Source: Neorhizobium huautlense (GTDB taxonomy: Bacteria > Pseudomonadota > Alphaproteobacteria > Rhizobiales > Rhizobiaceae). From it: a stretch of DNA of 64,000 nucleotides. Shown here one piece after another: positions 1 to 10,292 of this stretch (position 1 is its first letter; every line of letters starts with the position of its first letter). Both the position numbers and the translations under genes were made by a program. Under the pieces are notes generated by a model that was not told where the DNA came from, did not search any database, and worked only from the letters and a program-made list of their open reading frames with translations. The DNA lies in contig NZ_PVBM01000021.1 of the NCBI RefSeq assembly GCF_002968575.1, forward strand, positions 1 through 64,000, read 5' to 3'.

Positions 1-1316
<1,316 letters not shown>

Positions 1317-1371
1317 CATCTGTCTGGACTGGCCTTGACTCCGCGCTATACTTCTTCCGGGAGGTACGGAG

Positions 1372-1731
1372 ATGTCGGAAGAACAGGCAGTCCAGGCTGT
1401 CGTCCACCTCTACGTGGACGGAATGACGTTTGCGCATGAAGGAGCGCTTCGCAAGGCTTTCCACCCGAGGGCCTGTATCATCGGCAACTACCAAGGCACC
1501 GTCGAATGGTTGTCGCTTGACGAGTTTATCGCCGCGATCGCCTCGGAAGGCGCCGCACCCGCCGACACCCAGCCGCTCATCCAGATCGAGACCCTCGATG
1601 TTACCGGCGACACAGCAACCGTGAAAGTGGTGGATGAGTTCGCCGGCATGCGCTTTTCCGATCATCTCTCGCTCCTGAAGATCGATGGGCGCTGGACGAT
1701 CGTCAACAAGCTTTACTACCTGCATTCCTGA
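1372..1731 (+). CDS. NTF2-like (SnoaL/lumazine-binding type) protein
   Basis: A 119-residue single-domain protein with the NTF2/SnoaL-like cone fold: N-terminal helices (EEQAVQAVVHLYVDGM), then strands with conserved aromatic and Gly positions (FHPRACIIGNYQG, TATVKVVDEF, DHLSLLKIDGRWTIVNKLYY). The family includes small isomerases, hydrolases and non-catalytic ligand binders, so the activity is open. A purine-rich ribosome site (GGGAGG, GGAG) precedes the ATG. It lies 55 bases after the aldo/keto reductase on the same strand and could be cotranscribed with it. Confidence 0.75.
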   Translation: MSEEQAVQAVVHLYVDGMTFAHEGALRKAFHPRACIIGNYQGTVEWLSLDEFIAAIASEGAAPADTQPLIQIETLDVTGDTATVKVVDEFAGMRFSDHLSLLKIDGRWTIVNKLYYLHS

Positions 1732-1741
1732 GAAGCGCCGG

Positions 1742-2359
1742 CTACCGTTTAAGCTCGGGAAAGCCCGCGTAAAAGGCGGAATGGTCGCCCTCGTTGTTGG
1801 GCATGCCGATCTTCGTCAGCACGCCGCGCGGTTCGGCGAAGCTGCGGATCCGCCGCGCCGGCTTTTCGTGCCACTGGATGTTCATAGCCCAGAGTTTCGG
1901 GAAGACCATGATCGAGGCGTAAGGCAGATGATCATGGATCCACCAGGCCATTTTTTGCCAGTCGCCCTCCTGATCGTAATTGTCGACGAACCAGGGGAAA
2001 ACCACGCAGGCGGTGGCGCCGATGAAACCCTTGGCATCGCGCCTGTCCCAGATATGATCAGCGGCGGTGTTGGCATTGGACGAGCAGTTGAGATTGTTCC
2101 GGTTGCCGAACTCGTTGACCTTGGGCGAACGATAACCGGAGCGCAGGTGCAGCCTGCCGAAGGTCGCCTGGAGCGGCTCCAGAAGCTCCTCGCAAAGATG
2201 GCGCCCCGCTTCGATCGCGAGATCCGGGTCTTCGGGAATGTTCGGAATGCCGTAGAAATTGGCAATTTCGGAAAACAGGAAATCGCGGAAAAAGAAGTTC
2301 TTCGACAAACGGACCCGGCCGAGTTCTTCAAGTCCCTTCATCGATCCCGGTACGCGCAT
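1742..2359 (-). CDS. M15 peptidase-like (Peptidase_M15_3 resemblance) protein
   Basis: A 205-residue protein of unproven function. The N-terminal half reads like an M15_3 (D,D-carboxypeptidase/endolysin) domain: FFFRDFLFSEIA, GIPNIPEDPDLAIEAGRHLCEELLEPLQATFG, then LHLRSGYRSPKVNEFGN. The usual next motif S-x-H-x-x-G-x-A-x-D seems replaced by a stretch reading SSNANTAADHIWD, so the first zinc His looks absent or displaced; catalytic activity is doubtful. There is no signal peptide. GAGGG lies six bases before the ATG. It is convergent with the NTF2-like gene. The M15 link is inferred from motif order only. Confidence 0.6.
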   Translation of the reverse strand: MRVPGSMKGLEELGRVRLSKNFFFRDFLFSEIANFYGIPNIPEDPDLAIEAGRHLCEELLEPLQATFGRLHLRSGYRSPKVNEFGNRNNLNCSSNANTAADHIWDRRDAKGFIGATACVVFPWFVDNYDQEGDWQKMAWWIHDHLPYASIMVFPKLWAMNIQWHEKPARRIRSFAEPRGVLTKIGMPNNEGDHSAFYAGFPELKR

Positions 2360-2467
2360 GATCGCCCTCTTCTCGTTGCCATATCGAACGGATTTTCCCC
2401 GGATGGTAGGGTAGCCATCGGAAAATCACGATGCCACCCGTTTTCGCAATTTCGAGTCATATTTTAG

Positions 2468-2479
2468 TTGCATATGCAA
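2468..2479. promoter_or_regulatory. MarR operator candidate (12-bp perfect palindrome)
   Basis: TTGCATATGCAA is a perfect palindrome 22 bases upstream of the marR start. The heptamer TTGCATA recurs at 2934-2940 between marR and the tautomerase gene. This is consistent with autoregulation and control of the downstream gene by the MarR protein encoded here; inferred from position and symmetry. Confidence 0.5.
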
Positions 2480-2501
2480 TTATATCTGCTATCCTTCCCC
2501 C

Positions 2502-2918
2502 ATGTTTGATCATTGCCTGTATTTCAACACAACAGCACTGGCCCGTCAGTTGGAGCGTGTCTGGTCCGAGGCCTTCAAGCCTTTCGACCTCACTCCGCCG
2601 CAAGCCTTCACCTTGCGCGCAGTCCTTGCCAAACCGGGAATGCTGCATAGCGAGCTGGCGGATACGCTGAGGATCGCGCGGGCAACGGCCACGCGAGCGG
2701 TGGACGGGCTTGTGACGCGCGGGTTGCTGGAAAGGCGGCCGGCAGAACGGGACGGTCGGGAATGGGAAATCCATCCCACGCCGGACGCTTTGATACTGAA
2801 GGACTCGCTGAACGCGGCCAGCGGCGCAGTAACCGAAAGGCTGAAGGCCGAACTCGGGGACGAGGTATTCGCCGGGTTCGTCCGACAGGCCAGATCGATC
2901 GGCAGCAATCTGCCGTGA
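2502..2918 (+). CDS. MarR-family transcriptional regulator
   Basis: A 138-residue winged-helix regulator. The dimerisation helix is LARQLERVWSEAFKPFDLTPPQAFTLRAVL. The helix-turn-helix is LHSELADTLRIARATATRAVDGLVTRGLLERR, followed by the wing (RPAERDGREWEIHPTPDA). Family members sense small phenolic ligands, oxidants or drugs and release an operator palindrome. Such a palindrome lies just upstream and a half-copy follows the gene. It is followed 42 bases later by a tautomerase on the same strand, the likely regulated partner. The ligand is unknown. Confidence 0.88.
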   Translation: MFDHCLYFNTTALARQLERVWSEAFKPFDLTPPQAFTLRAVLAKPGMLHSELADTLRIARATATRAVDGLVTRGLLERRPAERDGREWEIHPTPDALILKDSLNAASGAVTERLKAELGDEVFAGFVRQARSIGSNLP

Positions 2919-2960
2919 AGACGCCTAATTAGTTGCATAGCTAACCAAAGGAGAAAATCC

Positions 2961-3356
2961 ATGCCCATATTGAATGTGAAAGTCAGTGGAGAACGGTCCG
3001 ACGCCATGACCAGGGCGATAGCCGATATGCTGACAGAACTGACGCAGCGCATCCTCGGCAAGGATCCTGCAGTGACTGCCATCGCCATCGATTATGTCGA
3101 TCCGCGCGATTGGCTGGCCGGTGGCCGCACGCTTGCCGAACAGGGCAAGTCGAGCGTCTACTTCGACATCAAGATCACCGACGAGACAAATACGAAGAGC
3201 GAGAAGGCCGCCTATATCAGGGAGGCATTCGAAGGGTTTGCGGCCCTCCTCGGCAATCTGCATGAGGAGAGCTACATCTATGTCCAGGATGTGCGGGCAG
3301 CCGCCTATGGCTATGGCGGCAGAACCCAGGAATGGCGGTATCAGCGGGCGAATTAA
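2961..3356 (+). CDS. Tautomerase-family protein
   Basis: A 131-residue member of the tautomerase superfamily. After removal of the initiator Met the N-terminus is Pro (PILNVKVSG), the catalytic base of 4-oxalocrotonate tautomerase, cis-CaaD, MSAD and MIF relatives. The length is about twice that of 4-OT, matching the fused two-motif subfamilies. A beta-alpha-beta pattern is visible, with [11 protein letters not shown] in the middle and a C-terminal [11 protein letters not shown] tail. AAAGGAG lies upstream of the ATG. It sits behind marR and is probably part of the same regulon. The substrate is unknown. Its stop overlaps the convergent end of pheT by four bases. Confidence 0.85.
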   Translation: MPILNVKVSGERSDAMTRAIADMLTELTQRILGKDPAVTAIAIDYVDPRDWLAGGRTLAEQGKSSVYFDIKITDETNTKSEKAAYIREAFEGFAALLGNLHEESYIYVQDVRAAAYGYGGRTQEWRYQRAN

Positions 3357-5776
3357 GCCCGCAGTACCCCACCGGTCGTCTTTTCGACATTGGCGACGAT
3401 CTTGGCCGTCAGCGCCTCGAAATCCTCGTCCGTCAGCGTCCGCTCGAACGGCTGGATCAGCACCTCAATCGCCACCGATTTCCTGCCTTCGCCGAGGGAA
3501 GCGCCTTCGAACACGTCGAAGACGTTGACGCCGGTGATCAGCTTGCGATCGGCGGTGACCGCGGCCTTGACGAGCGATCCGGCTTCCACTTCGCTTCCCA
3601 CCACGAAAGCGAAATCGCGCTTCACGACCTGGAAGGGCGAAAGCTCCAGCGGTGGCTTGGTGCGGGTCGCCTTCTTCTTAGGATCGGGCATGGCATCGAG
3701 GAAGACCTCGAAACCGCAGAGCGCGCCGGAGACATCGAGGGCGCCGAGCATCTTCGGGTGGAATTCGCCGAAGTAGCCGAGCACGACCTTCGGGCCCATC
3801 TTGATCGTGCCCGAGCGGCCGGGATGATACCATTCCGGCGCGCCCTTCTCGATCTGGACATTGCCCATCGGCAGGCCGCAGGCTTCGACAACGGCCAACG
3901 CATCAGCCTTGGCGTCGAAGACATCGACCGGCTTGCCGCCGCCCTTGGCACTGTTGGACCACAGACGGCCGGAACCGTTGAGCGAGGCCGTGCCGCGGCG
4001 CACGCCGCCGGCCACGCGCCGCTGGCCTTCCGGCTTGTCGTTCTCATAGGTGCCGGAGACCTCGAAGATCGCCACGTCGCCAAAGCCCTTGTCGGCATTG
4101 CGCTGCGCCGCCGTCAGCAGGCCCGGCAGCAGCGAGGGCCGCATGTCCGACATGTCGGCCGCGATCGGGTTCGCAAGCTTCAACTCGCGCTGCCCGCCAC
4201 CGAACAACCTTGCCTGATCCTCGGGGATGAACGACCAGGTGACCGCCTCCAGCATGCCGCGAGAGGCGAGCGCCCGTTTGGCCGTGCGGGTGCGCACCTG
4301 CAGGGTGGTCAGAATCCTGGCGTTGACGCTCGAAAGCTTGTCGATCGGCTCGGGCCTGATCTGATCGACTCCGTGAATGCGCATGACCTCTTCCACGAGG
4401 TCCGCCTTGCCGTCGACGTCCGGCCGCCAGGAGGGGACGGTCACCGAGACGCGCTCGCCGTCGCCCTGCACCGTGAAGCCGAGGCGCGTCAGGATCTGCC
4501 GGCTTTCCTCCGTCGAGACTTCCAGCCCCGTCAGCCGCTTCACCTCGGAGAAGGGGAAATCGATCACTTTCGGCTGATGACCTTTGTAACCGACTACCTT
4601 TGCTTCCGCTGCCGTACCGCCGCAGAGCTGCAGGACCAGTTCCGTCGTGCGCTCAAGGCCCGGCACCATATATTCCGGATCGACGCCGCGCTCGAAACGA
4701 TACCGCGCATCGGTGATGATGCCGAGCGAACGGCCCGTCTTGGCGATGTTAATCGGATCCCAGAGCGCACTCTCGATCAGCACGTCGGTCGTGTTCTCGT
4801 CGCAGCCGGAATGCTCGCCGCCCATGATGCCGCCGATCGACTCGATGCCCTTCTCGTCGGAAATGACGACGTTGTTGGGCCCGAGCTTGTATTCCCGCGT
4901 ATCGAGCGCGAGGACCGTTTCGCCTTCCAATGCACGCCGCACCGTCAGGCCGCCCTTGACCTTTGCGGCGTCGAAGACGTGCATCGGCCGACCCTGGTCG
5001 AAGGTCATGTAGTTGGTGATGTCGACCAGGGCGTTGATCGGGCGAAGGCCGATCGCCTTCAGCCGCTGCTGCATCCAGACGGGGCTCGGACCGTTCCTGA
5101 CGCCGCGCACGAGGCGAAGGCCGAAGCCGGGGCAGAGCCGCTCGTCGTCAAGCAATATCCTGAGGCCAACGGAGGTCTCGCCTTCCGTCTTGAAGGAAGG
5201 CTTCGCTCGCGGCTTCAGCGTGCCGAGACCTGCGGCGGCGAGATCGCGGGCGATACCGTGGATCGAGGTGCAGTCCGGACGGTTCGGCGTCAGGTTGATC
5301 TCGATGACCGGATCGTCGAGGCCGGCATAGGAGGCGAAGGGTGTGCCGACCGGCGCATCTTCCGGAAGATCGATGATACCCTCGTGATTGTCGGACATGT
5401 CGAGCTCCTTTTCGGAGCACATCATGCCGTGGCTTTCGACGCCGCGGATATTTCCGACGGCGAGCGTCACGTCGATACCGGGAACATAGGTGCCCGGACG
5501 AGCCAGGGCTCCCACGAGGCCGGCGCGGGCGTTCGGCGCACCGCAGACCACCTGCACCGGCTTGCCGTCGCCAGCATCCACCATCAGCACCTTAAGGCGA
5601 TCGGCGGACGGATGCTTTTCGGCGGAAACCACCTTGGCGATGACGAACGGCCTATAGGCCGCCTTGTCGTCGACATCCTCGACTTCGAGGCCGATCGCAG
5701 TCAGGCGCTCGCAGATCTGGTCCAGCGTGGCATCGGTCTCAAGATGTTCCTTGAGCCAGGAAAGCGTGAATTTCAT
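3353..5776 (-). CDS. pheT: Phenylalanyl-tRNA synthetase beta subunit
   Basis: The 807-residue beta chain of the (alpha-beta)2 PheRS that charges tRNA-Phe. Domains in order: a tRNA-binding OB fold near residues 40-150 ([41 protein letters not shown]), the B3/B4 editing region ([27 protein letters not shown] and [22 protein letters not shown]), a B5 domain, the catalytic-like core, and a C-terminal anticodon-binding FDX-ACB domain ([16 protein letters not shown]). Length is typical. It follows pheS by 15 bases and is clearly cotranscribed and probably translationally coupled. No anomalies are seen. Confidence 0.98.
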   Translation of the reverse strand: MKFTLSWLKEHLETDATLDQICERLTAIGLEVEDVDDKAAYRPFVIAKVVSAEKHPSADRLKVLMVDAGDGKPVQVVCGAPNARAGLVGALARPGTYVPGIDVTLAVGNIRGVESHGMMCSEKELDMSDNHEGIIDLPEDAPVGTPFASYAGLDDPVIEINLTPNRPDCTSIHGIARDLAAAGLGTLKPRAKPSFKTEGETSVGLRILLDDERLCPGFGLRLVRGVRNGPSPVWMQQRLKAIGLRPINALVDITNYMTFDQGRPMHVFDAAKVKGGLTVRRALEGETVLALDTREYKLGPNNVVISDEKGIESIGGIMGGEHSGCDENTTDVLIESALWDPINIAKTGRSLGIITDARYRFERGVDPEYMVPGLERTTELVLQLCGGTAAEAKVVGYKGHQPKVIDFPFSEVKRLTGLEVSTEESRQILTRLGFTVQGDGERVSVTVPSWRPDVDGKADLVEEVMRIHGVDQIRPEPIDKLSSVNARILTTLQVRTRTAKRALASRGMLEAVTWSFIPEDQARLFGGGQRELKLANPIAADMSDMRPSLLPGLLTAAQRNADKGFGDVAIFEVSGTYENDKPEGQRRVAGGVRRGTASLNGSGRLWSNSAKGGGKPVDVFDAKADALAVVEACGLPMGNVQIEKGAPEWYHPGRSGTIKMGPKVVLGYFGEFHPKMLGALDVSGALCGFEVFLDAMPDPKKKATRTKPPLELSPFQVVKRDFAFVVGSEVEAGSLVKAAVTADRKLITGVNVFDVFEGASLGEGRKSVAIEVLIQPFERTLTDEDFEALTAKIVANVEKTTGGVLRA

Positions 5777-5791
5777 TGTGTCAGTCCTCCC

Positions 5792-6874
5792 TTAAGCGCT
5801 CAAGCCGCCGAACAGCGTCGGCATGTCGAGCGGGCGGAAGCCGTAGTGGTTCATCCAGCGGACATCGGCGTTGAAGAAGTCGCGCAGGTCCGGCATGCCG
5901 TATTTCAGCATGGCGATGCGGTCGAGACCCATGCCCCAGGCAAAACCCTGGAATTCATCGGGGTCCAGCCCACCGGCCTTGAGCACGTTCGGATGCACCA
6001 TGCCGCAGCCCAGGATCTCCATCCAGTCGCTGCCCTCGCCGAACTTGACGATCGGACCGGAGCGGTCACACTGGATGTCCACTTCGAAGCTCGGCTCGGT
6101 GAACGGGAAGAAGGACGGGCGGAAGCGCATCGTCACCGACGGCACTTCGAAGAACGCCTTGCAGAATTCTTCCAGGATCCAGCGCATGTGGCCGACATGC
6201 GACTTCTTGTCGACGACGAGCCCCTCGACCTGATGGAACATCGGCGAATGCGTGGCGTCGCTGTCCTGACGATAGGTCTTGCCGGGAATGATGATGCGGA
6301 TCGGTGGCTTCTCGGCTTCCATGGTGCGGATCTGCACCGGCGAGGTGTGGGTGCGCAGCACCTTTCGCTCGCCATGCTCGTCCGCCTGGAAGAAGAAGGT
6401 GTCGTGCATCTCGCGGGCCGGATGGCCTTCGGGGAAGTTCAGGGCCGTGAAGTTGTAATAGTCCGTTTCGACGTCAGGACCCTCGGCGATCGAAAAGCCC
6501 ATGTCGCCAAAGATCGCCGTGATCTCGTCGACGATCTGGCTGATCGGATGAATGCGGCCGCGCTCGGCGGGCGAAGACCGCACCGGCAGCGATATGTCGA
6601 CCGTTTCGGCCCGCAGCCGGGCGTCGATCGCGGCATCCTTCAGCACCGTCTTGCGGGTGGTGATCGCGTCGGTGATCTCATTCTTCAGTGCATTGATCGC
6701 CGCTCCGCGCGTCTGGCGTTCTTCCGGCGACATCGAACCCAATGTCTTCAGAAGTTCGGAGACGGAGCCTTTCTTGCCGAGGGCACCGACGCGTACGGCC
6801 TCGATCGCCGCCTCGTCGCCGGCACCGGCGATTTCCGCCAGAAGCGAGGTTTTCAGGTTTTCCAGATCGGACAT
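5792..6874 (-). CDS. pheS: Phenylalanyl-tRNA synthetase alpha subunit
   Basis: The 360-residue catalytic alpha chain of PheRS, class II. It has an N-terminal coiled-coil ([15 protein letters not shown] onward), motif 2 ([27 protein letters not shown]) and motif 3 ([25 protein letters not shown]). [25 protein letters not shown] is the expected Phe/ATP pocket segment. The open frame extends upstream into rplT, but the family N-terminus begins at the ATG at 6874. The gene lies behind a strong hairpin-plus-T-run between rplT and pheS, so its transcription may be attenuated or start separately. Confidence 0.98.
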   Translation of the reverse strand: MSDLENLKTSLLAEIAGAGDEAAIEAVRVGALGKKGSVSELLKTLGSMSPEERQTRGAAINALKNEITDAITTRKTVLKDAAIDARLRAETVDISLPVRSSPAERGRIHPISQIVDEITAIFGDMGFSIAEGPDVETDYYNFTALNFPEGHPAREMHDTFFFQADEHGERKVLRTHTSPVQIRTMEAEKPPIRIIIPGKTYRQDSDATHSPMFHQVEGLVVDKKSHVGHMRWILEEFCKAFFEVPSVTMRFRPSFFPFTEPSFEVDIQCDRSGPIVKFGEGSDWMEILGCGMVHPNVLKAGGLDPDEFQGFAWGMGLDRIAMLKYGMPDLRDFFNADVRWMNHYGFRPLDMPTLFGGLSA

Positions 6875-6925
6875 TGTTTCTTCCGTTTGATACTCGGCGA
6901 GGTGGAGGGCGAGGTCGTGACGGGC

Positions 6926-7004
6926 AAAAGAAAAACCCGCGCCAGCCGTAACCAGCGCGGGTTTCCCAAAATCAGTAGAGCTAATTAAGCTTGGGAAGCG
7001 CTGG
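6926..7004 (-). terminator. Intrinsic terminator with an alternative hairpin in the pheS leader
   Basis: On the minus strand, AAACCCGCGC (6964-6955) pairs with GCGCGGGTTT (6942-6933), a perfect 10-bp stem with a 12-base loop, followed by TTTTTCTTTT. A competing fold pairs CCAGCGC plus TTCCCAA (7004-6991) with TTGGGAA plus GCGCTGG (6969-6952), leaving a four-base bulge. That fold would sequester the 5' arm of the terminator. The arrangement fits an attenuator for pheST, but no Phe-rich leader peptide is obvious, so simple termination of rpmI-rplT remains possible. Confidence 0.7.
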
Positions 7005-7409
7005 TTAACGAACCGCGCTTTCAAACTCGTTGGTGGTGCCGGCGTCCTTGAGGTATTCCAGCGCCTTCTTGGAAGCGGCAACCAGTGCGCCGAATGCTTC
7101 CGGCTCATGGATTGCCATGTCGGACAGAACCTTGCGGTCGACTTCGATGCCGGCCTTGTTGAGGCCGTCGATGAAGCGGCCGTAGGTGAGGCCGGATTCG
7201 CGGACGGCAGCGTTGATACGCTGGATCCACAGGGCGCGGAAATTACGCTTCTTGACGCGACGGTCGCGCGTTGCGAACTGACGCGAACGATCGACAGCAG
7301 CCTTGGCGGCGCGGATCGTGTTCTTGCGGCGGCCGTAGAAACCCTTGGCTGCCTTCAAAGTCTTGGTGTGCTTGGCGCGGGAAGTAACGCCCCGTTTTAC
7401 GCGTGCCAT
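7005..7409 (-). CDS. rplT: 50S ribosomal protein L20
   Basis: A 134-residue L20, an early 23S rRNA-binding assembly protein of the large subunit. The hallmark N-terminus is present ([30 protein letters not shown]), followed by [33 protein letters not shown] and the C-terminal globular part with [13 protein letters not shown]20 also acts as a translational repressor of this operon in E. coli; no equivalent pseudoknot was verified here. It lies 39 bases after rpmI and upstream of pheST. An A/G-rich ribosome site (AGGAGAT) precedes the ATG. Confidence 0.98.
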   Translation of the reverse strand: MARVKRGVTSRAKHTKTLKAAKGFYGRRKNTIRAAKAAVDRSRQFATRDRRVKKRNFRALWIQRINAAVRESGLTYGRFIDGLNKAGIEVDRKVLSDMAIHEPEAFGALVAASKKALEYLKDAGTTNEFESAVR

Positions 7410-7448
7410 GTCATGATCTCCTTATCTGATCCAAAAGTGGCGAGGGTC

Positions 7449-7652
7449 TCAGAGACCGTTCGGCAGGTAGTTCTTGATGACCTTCTTGCCGTCTGCTTCG
7501 GCAAGAATCATCGTTCCGCGTGCATCGCGGATGAACTTGTTGGACCGCTTGATCATGCCGTGGCGCTTGCCGGCGGCGGCTGCAACGACTTTGCCGGTTG
7601 CAGTAACCTTGAACCGCTTCTTGGCAGCGGACTTCGTCTTCATCTTGGGCAT
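7449..7652 (-). CDS. rpmI: 50S ribosomal protein L35
   Basis: A 67-residue L35. The family signature is complete: [23 protein letters not shown], then [39 protein letters not shown]. It is highly basic and binds 23S rRNA in the large subunit. It lies between infC and rplT in the widely conserved infC-rpmI-rplT order. The 197-base gap from infC is longer than in an ordinary tight operon, so it may have its own promoter or a processed leader. Confidence 0.98.
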   Translation of the reverse strand: MPKMKTKSAAKKRFKVTATGKVVAAAAGKRHGMIKRSNKFIRDARGTMILAEADGKKVIKNYLPNGL

Positions 7653-7799
7653 TTTGCTACTCCGTTTTTGTATCGAAGCCGGCAGACGAGGCTGGCTTCA
7701 AGCATTTAGAACGGCCACGGCATGCCCTGCCGGACCGTTCGGACGCGCGCTTATAACCGCAGTCGGTCAAAAGCGCAATGGGGAAAGAAAGCGCGGCAA

Positions 7800-7821
7800 A
7801 AACCCCGGCCGAATTGCCGGC
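7800..7821 (-). terminator. Weak terminator-like hairpin after infC
   Basis: Downstream of infC on the minus strand, CCGGC (7820-7816) can pair with GCCGG (7809-7805), followed by GGTTTTTG. The stem is only five base pairs with a six-base loop, so read-through into rpmI is expected. It could act as a partial terminator that balances IF-3 against L35/L20 synthesis; inference only. Confidence 0.3.
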
Positions 7822-7849
7822 AATCCGCAGGCAGGCAGGTGACCGGCGC

Positions 7850-8386
7850 TTATTTCGGCGCCAGCACCATCATCATCTGGCGGCCTTCGAGCTTCGGTTC
7901 GGCTTCCACCTTGGCAATTTCCGTGGTGTCGTCCTTGACCTGAAGCAGAAGCTTCATGCCGAGTTCCTGGTGGGCCATTTCACGGCCGCGGAACTTCAGC
8001 GTCACCTTGACCTTGTCGCCGTCTTCGAAGAAACGGTTCATCGCCTTCATCTTCACCTCATAATCATGGGTGTCGATGTTGGGGCGCATCTTGATTTCTT
8101 TGATTTCGACGATCTTCTGCTTCTTGCGGGCTTCAGCCGCTTTCTTCTGGTTCGCATATTTCAGCTTGCCGAGGTCGAGGATCTTGCATACCGGCGGTTC
8201 GGTGTTCGGCGAGATCTCGACGAGATCAAGGCCGGCCTCTTCTGCCATACGAAGAGCCTGGTCGGTCGGAACCACACCGAGGTTCTGTCCTTCGGCATCG
8301 ATAAGCTGGACCTTGGGAATGCGAATTTCCCTGTTGGAGCGCGGCCCCTCTTTGACGGGAGCATCGGCTTTGAATGGTCTGCGAAT
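7850..8386 (-). CDS. infC: Translation initiation factor IF-3
   Basis: A 178-residue IF-3, which keeps 30S subunits free and proofreads initiator tRNA and start codons. It has an N-terminal domain ([45 protein letters not shown]), a Lys-rich linker ([26 protein letters not shown]) and a C-terminal 30S-binding domain. The start is chosen at an ATT codon (8386): a GGAG site at 8399-8396 lies nine bases before it, and from there the protein reads [10 protein letters not shown] as I recall for rhizobial relatives. The only nearby ATG (8401) overlaps that GGAG and has no ribosome site of its own. An AUU start is the known basis of IF-3 autoregulation in enterobacteria. Confidence 0.93.
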   Translation of the reverse strand: MRRPFKADAPVKEGPRSNREIRIPKVQLIDAEGQNLGVVPTDQALRMAEEAGLDLVEISPNTEPPVCKILDLGKLKYANQKKAAEARKKQKIVEIKEIKMRPNIDTHDYEVKMKAMNRFFEDGDKVKVTLKFRGREMAHQELGMKLLLQVKDDTTEIAKVEAEPKLEGRQMMMVLAPK

Positions 8387-8395
8387 GGTCGTATT

Positions 8396-8399
8396 CTCC
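8396..8399 (-). promoter_or_regulatory. Shine-Dalgarno site that decides the infC AUU start
   Basis: GGAG on the minus strand, nine bases upstream of the ATT at 8386-8384. It overlaps the alternative ATG at 8401-8399, which therefore cannot use it. Confidence 0.6.
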
Positions 8400-8566
8400 A
8401 TGTTGTTTCGGAACGCAAGCGACGACTTTGCTCGCCCGGCATGCGACCGAGGGCAATGTCGTGATCACTCGCGCGAAGTCAATAGCATATCGTCACAGAA
8501 AAATCACCTGCTGTCGGCAGGCGGCGAATCTGTTTTATAAGCCGCGCCAGGACCGAGGAACCCATC

Positions 8567-9385
8567 ATGACAGAGGCTACAGCCGACACCACCGAAAAGA
8601 GGATCACCGTGGGCACGGGCGCGTCCGCCCGCGAGATTGCCGTTCTTCATCGTCCGGCGAAAAAGAAAGCCGCGGGTCCGGCTCTCGTCTGGCTTGGAGG
8701 TTACCGGTCGGACATGTCCGGCACCAAGGCCATGGAGATCGAGGCGCTGGCGGGAGAGATGGGGCTTTCGGCAATCCGCTTCGATTATTCCGGGCACGGC
8801 GCCTCCGGCGGCGCCTTCCGGGACGGAACGATCTCGCGCTGGCTGGAGGAGGCAATCGCCGTTCTCGACACCATCAAGCCGAAACGCGTGGTCCTGATCG
8901 GCTCTTCCATGGGCGGCTGGATCGCGCTACGCCTCGTTCAGGAGCTGAAGAGGCGCAAAAAGGCGCCGAAGGTCGACGGAATCGTGCTGGTCGCGCCAGC
9001 GCCGGATTTCACCGCCGAACTCATCGAACCCCATCTCACCGAGGCGCAACGGCATTCCCTTTCCGAACGCGGCTATTTCGAGGAAGCATCGGAATACAGT
9101 CCTGAGCCAAACATCTATACCCGCGACCTTATCGAGGATGGCCGACGGAACCTGGTGATGACGGGCATTATCGAAACCGGTTGCCCCGTCCATATCCTGC
9201 AGGGCATGAGGGATCCGGACGTTCCCTACCAGCACGCCTTGAAGCTCCTGGAATTCCTGCCCGCCGACGATGTCGTGGTAACCCTGATCCGCGACGGCGA
9301 TCACCGGCTTTCCCGCCCCCAGGATATCGAGAAATTAAAGGCCGCAGCGCGCAACTTAATAATGAATGATCAAATTTTGGGCTGA
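8567..9385 (+). CDS. Alpha/beta hydrolase (ABHD10-like serine hydrolase)
   Basis: A 272-residue cytosolic alpha/beta hydrolase. The nucleophile elbow GSSMGG gives Ser114, Asp216 in GMRDPDVP is the likely acid, and His246 in DGDHRLS completes the triad. FDYSGHGASGG is the oxyanion-side loop typical of this fold. It resembles ABHD10/palmitoyl-thioesterase-type hydrolases, so a thioester or ester substrate is plausible, but that is family inference. It diverges from infC with a 180-base gap and stands alone. The start ATG follows GACCGAGGAACC. Confidence 0.85.
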   Translation: MTEATADTTEKRITVGTGASAREIAVLHRPAKKKAAGPALVWLGGYRSDMSGTKAMEIEALAGEMGLSAIRFDYSGHGASGGAFRDGTISRWLEEAIAVLDTIKPKRVVLIGSSMGGWIALRLVQELKRRKKAPKVDGIVLVAPAPDFTAELIEPHLTEAQRHSLSERGYFEEASEYSPEPNIYTRDLIEDGRRNLVMTGIIETGCPVHILQGMRDPDVPYQHALKLLEFLPADDVVVTLIRDGDHRLSRPQDIEKLKAAARNLIMNDQILG

Positions 9386-9505
9386 GACAAAAATGTTGCA
9401 GCCTTAACCATAAGAAGAGACCCGTGAAGATTAACAAAGGCTGAATGATTGACTCAGCCACCGTTCAGACCTTAACTTTTCGTTAGGATTTGAAGGGACG
9501 GGTCC

Positions 9506-10120
9506 ATGATGAAAGCCTTGCAGGCGCGGCGACTTGCCGTGATCCTAGTTAGCGTACTTGTACCAGTAAGTGCAGCAGTGCCGGCTCCGCGACCAATAGC
9601 TTCCATGGTGACCGGAGCGATTACCTCCCAACCGATCGGGCATTTTGAGTTCTGCCAGAAGTATCAGGCGGAATGTTCGGTCAAGAGCCGCTCCGCTCCG
9701 GCTCCCAAAGTCAGCGCCAAGGGCTGGGCGCTCGTCCGACAGATCAACCAGGCAGTGAATGGCCGCTACATCGCAAAGACCGACAAGCAGGCCTATGGCC
9801 GCGAGGAAGTCTGGAGCTATCCGACCAACTTCGCCGATTGCGAGGACTTCGCTCTCGAAAAGCGTCGGGAACTGGCGGCTCGCGGATTTGCGCTTTCGGA
9901 TCTGCTGATGACGGTGGTCCGCAAGCCCGACGGCGAAGGCCATGCGGTGCTGACCCTTCGTACCTCCGACGGCGACTTTGTCCTCGACAACCTCGATGAT
10001 CAGGTCAAGCCGTGGTACCAGACACCGTACACATTCCTGAAGCGCCAGGCGTCTTTCAACACCGGCCGCTGGGTCAGCATAGAAAACGGCAAGGATCTGC
10101 TTGTCGGCGCATTGCGCTGA
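9506..10120 (+). CDS. Bacterial transglutaminase-like cysteine protease (BTLCP)
   Basis: A 204-residue exported protein of the BTLCP (LapG-related, DUF920) family. A hydrophobic N-terminal signal (LAVILVSVLVPVSAAVPAP) precedes the domain. The catalytic triad is visible: Cys112 in FADCEDFAL, His146 in GEGHAVLTL, and Asp161 in FVLDNLDD. LapG relatives cleave surface adhesins under c-di-GMP control; no adhesin or LapD gene is seen nearby, so that role is not supported here. A 14-bp stem terminator follows directly, making it a single-gene unit. Confidence 0.88.
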   Translation: MMKALQARRLAVILVSVLVPVSAAVPAPRPIASMVTGAITSQPIGHFEFCQKYQAECSVKSRSAPAPKVSAKGWALVRQINQAVNGRYIAKTDKQAYGREEVWSYPTNFADCEDFALEKRRELAARGFALSDLLMTVVRKPDGEGHAVLTLRTSDGDFVLDNLDDQVKPWYQTPYTFLKRQASFNTGRWVSIENGKDLLVGALR

Positions 10121-10152
10121 TCTGATCAAAGAGTCATCACGGGGGACTCGGG

Positions 10153-10190
10153 ACCGCCTGCTATCGTCCGATAGCAGGCGGTGTTGTTTT
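10153..10190 (+). terminator. Strong intrinsic terminator
   Basis: ACCGCCTGCTATCG (10153-10166) and CGATAGCAGGCGGT (10169-10182) form a perfect 14-bp stem with a minimal loop, followed by GTTGTTTT. It lies 32 bases after the cysteine protease stop. Convergent mbfA could also use the stem. Confidence 0.85.
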
Positions 10191-10292
10191 GTGGATCGAA
10201 GTGTTTGACGTCCCGGCCCTTCACTTTGGGCTCAGAGCCTTCGCTGCTCAAAGCGCTTCGATGGGCATTTTGCCGCCCGCGCCGTAGCAGTT

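Noticed and set aside
3332..6988. A 1218-codon open frame on the plus strand opposite pheT and pheS
   Set aside because: It is antisense to two essential, fully conserved genes and its protein is a Arg/His/Asp-rich shadow with no domain, as expected from high-GC third positions.
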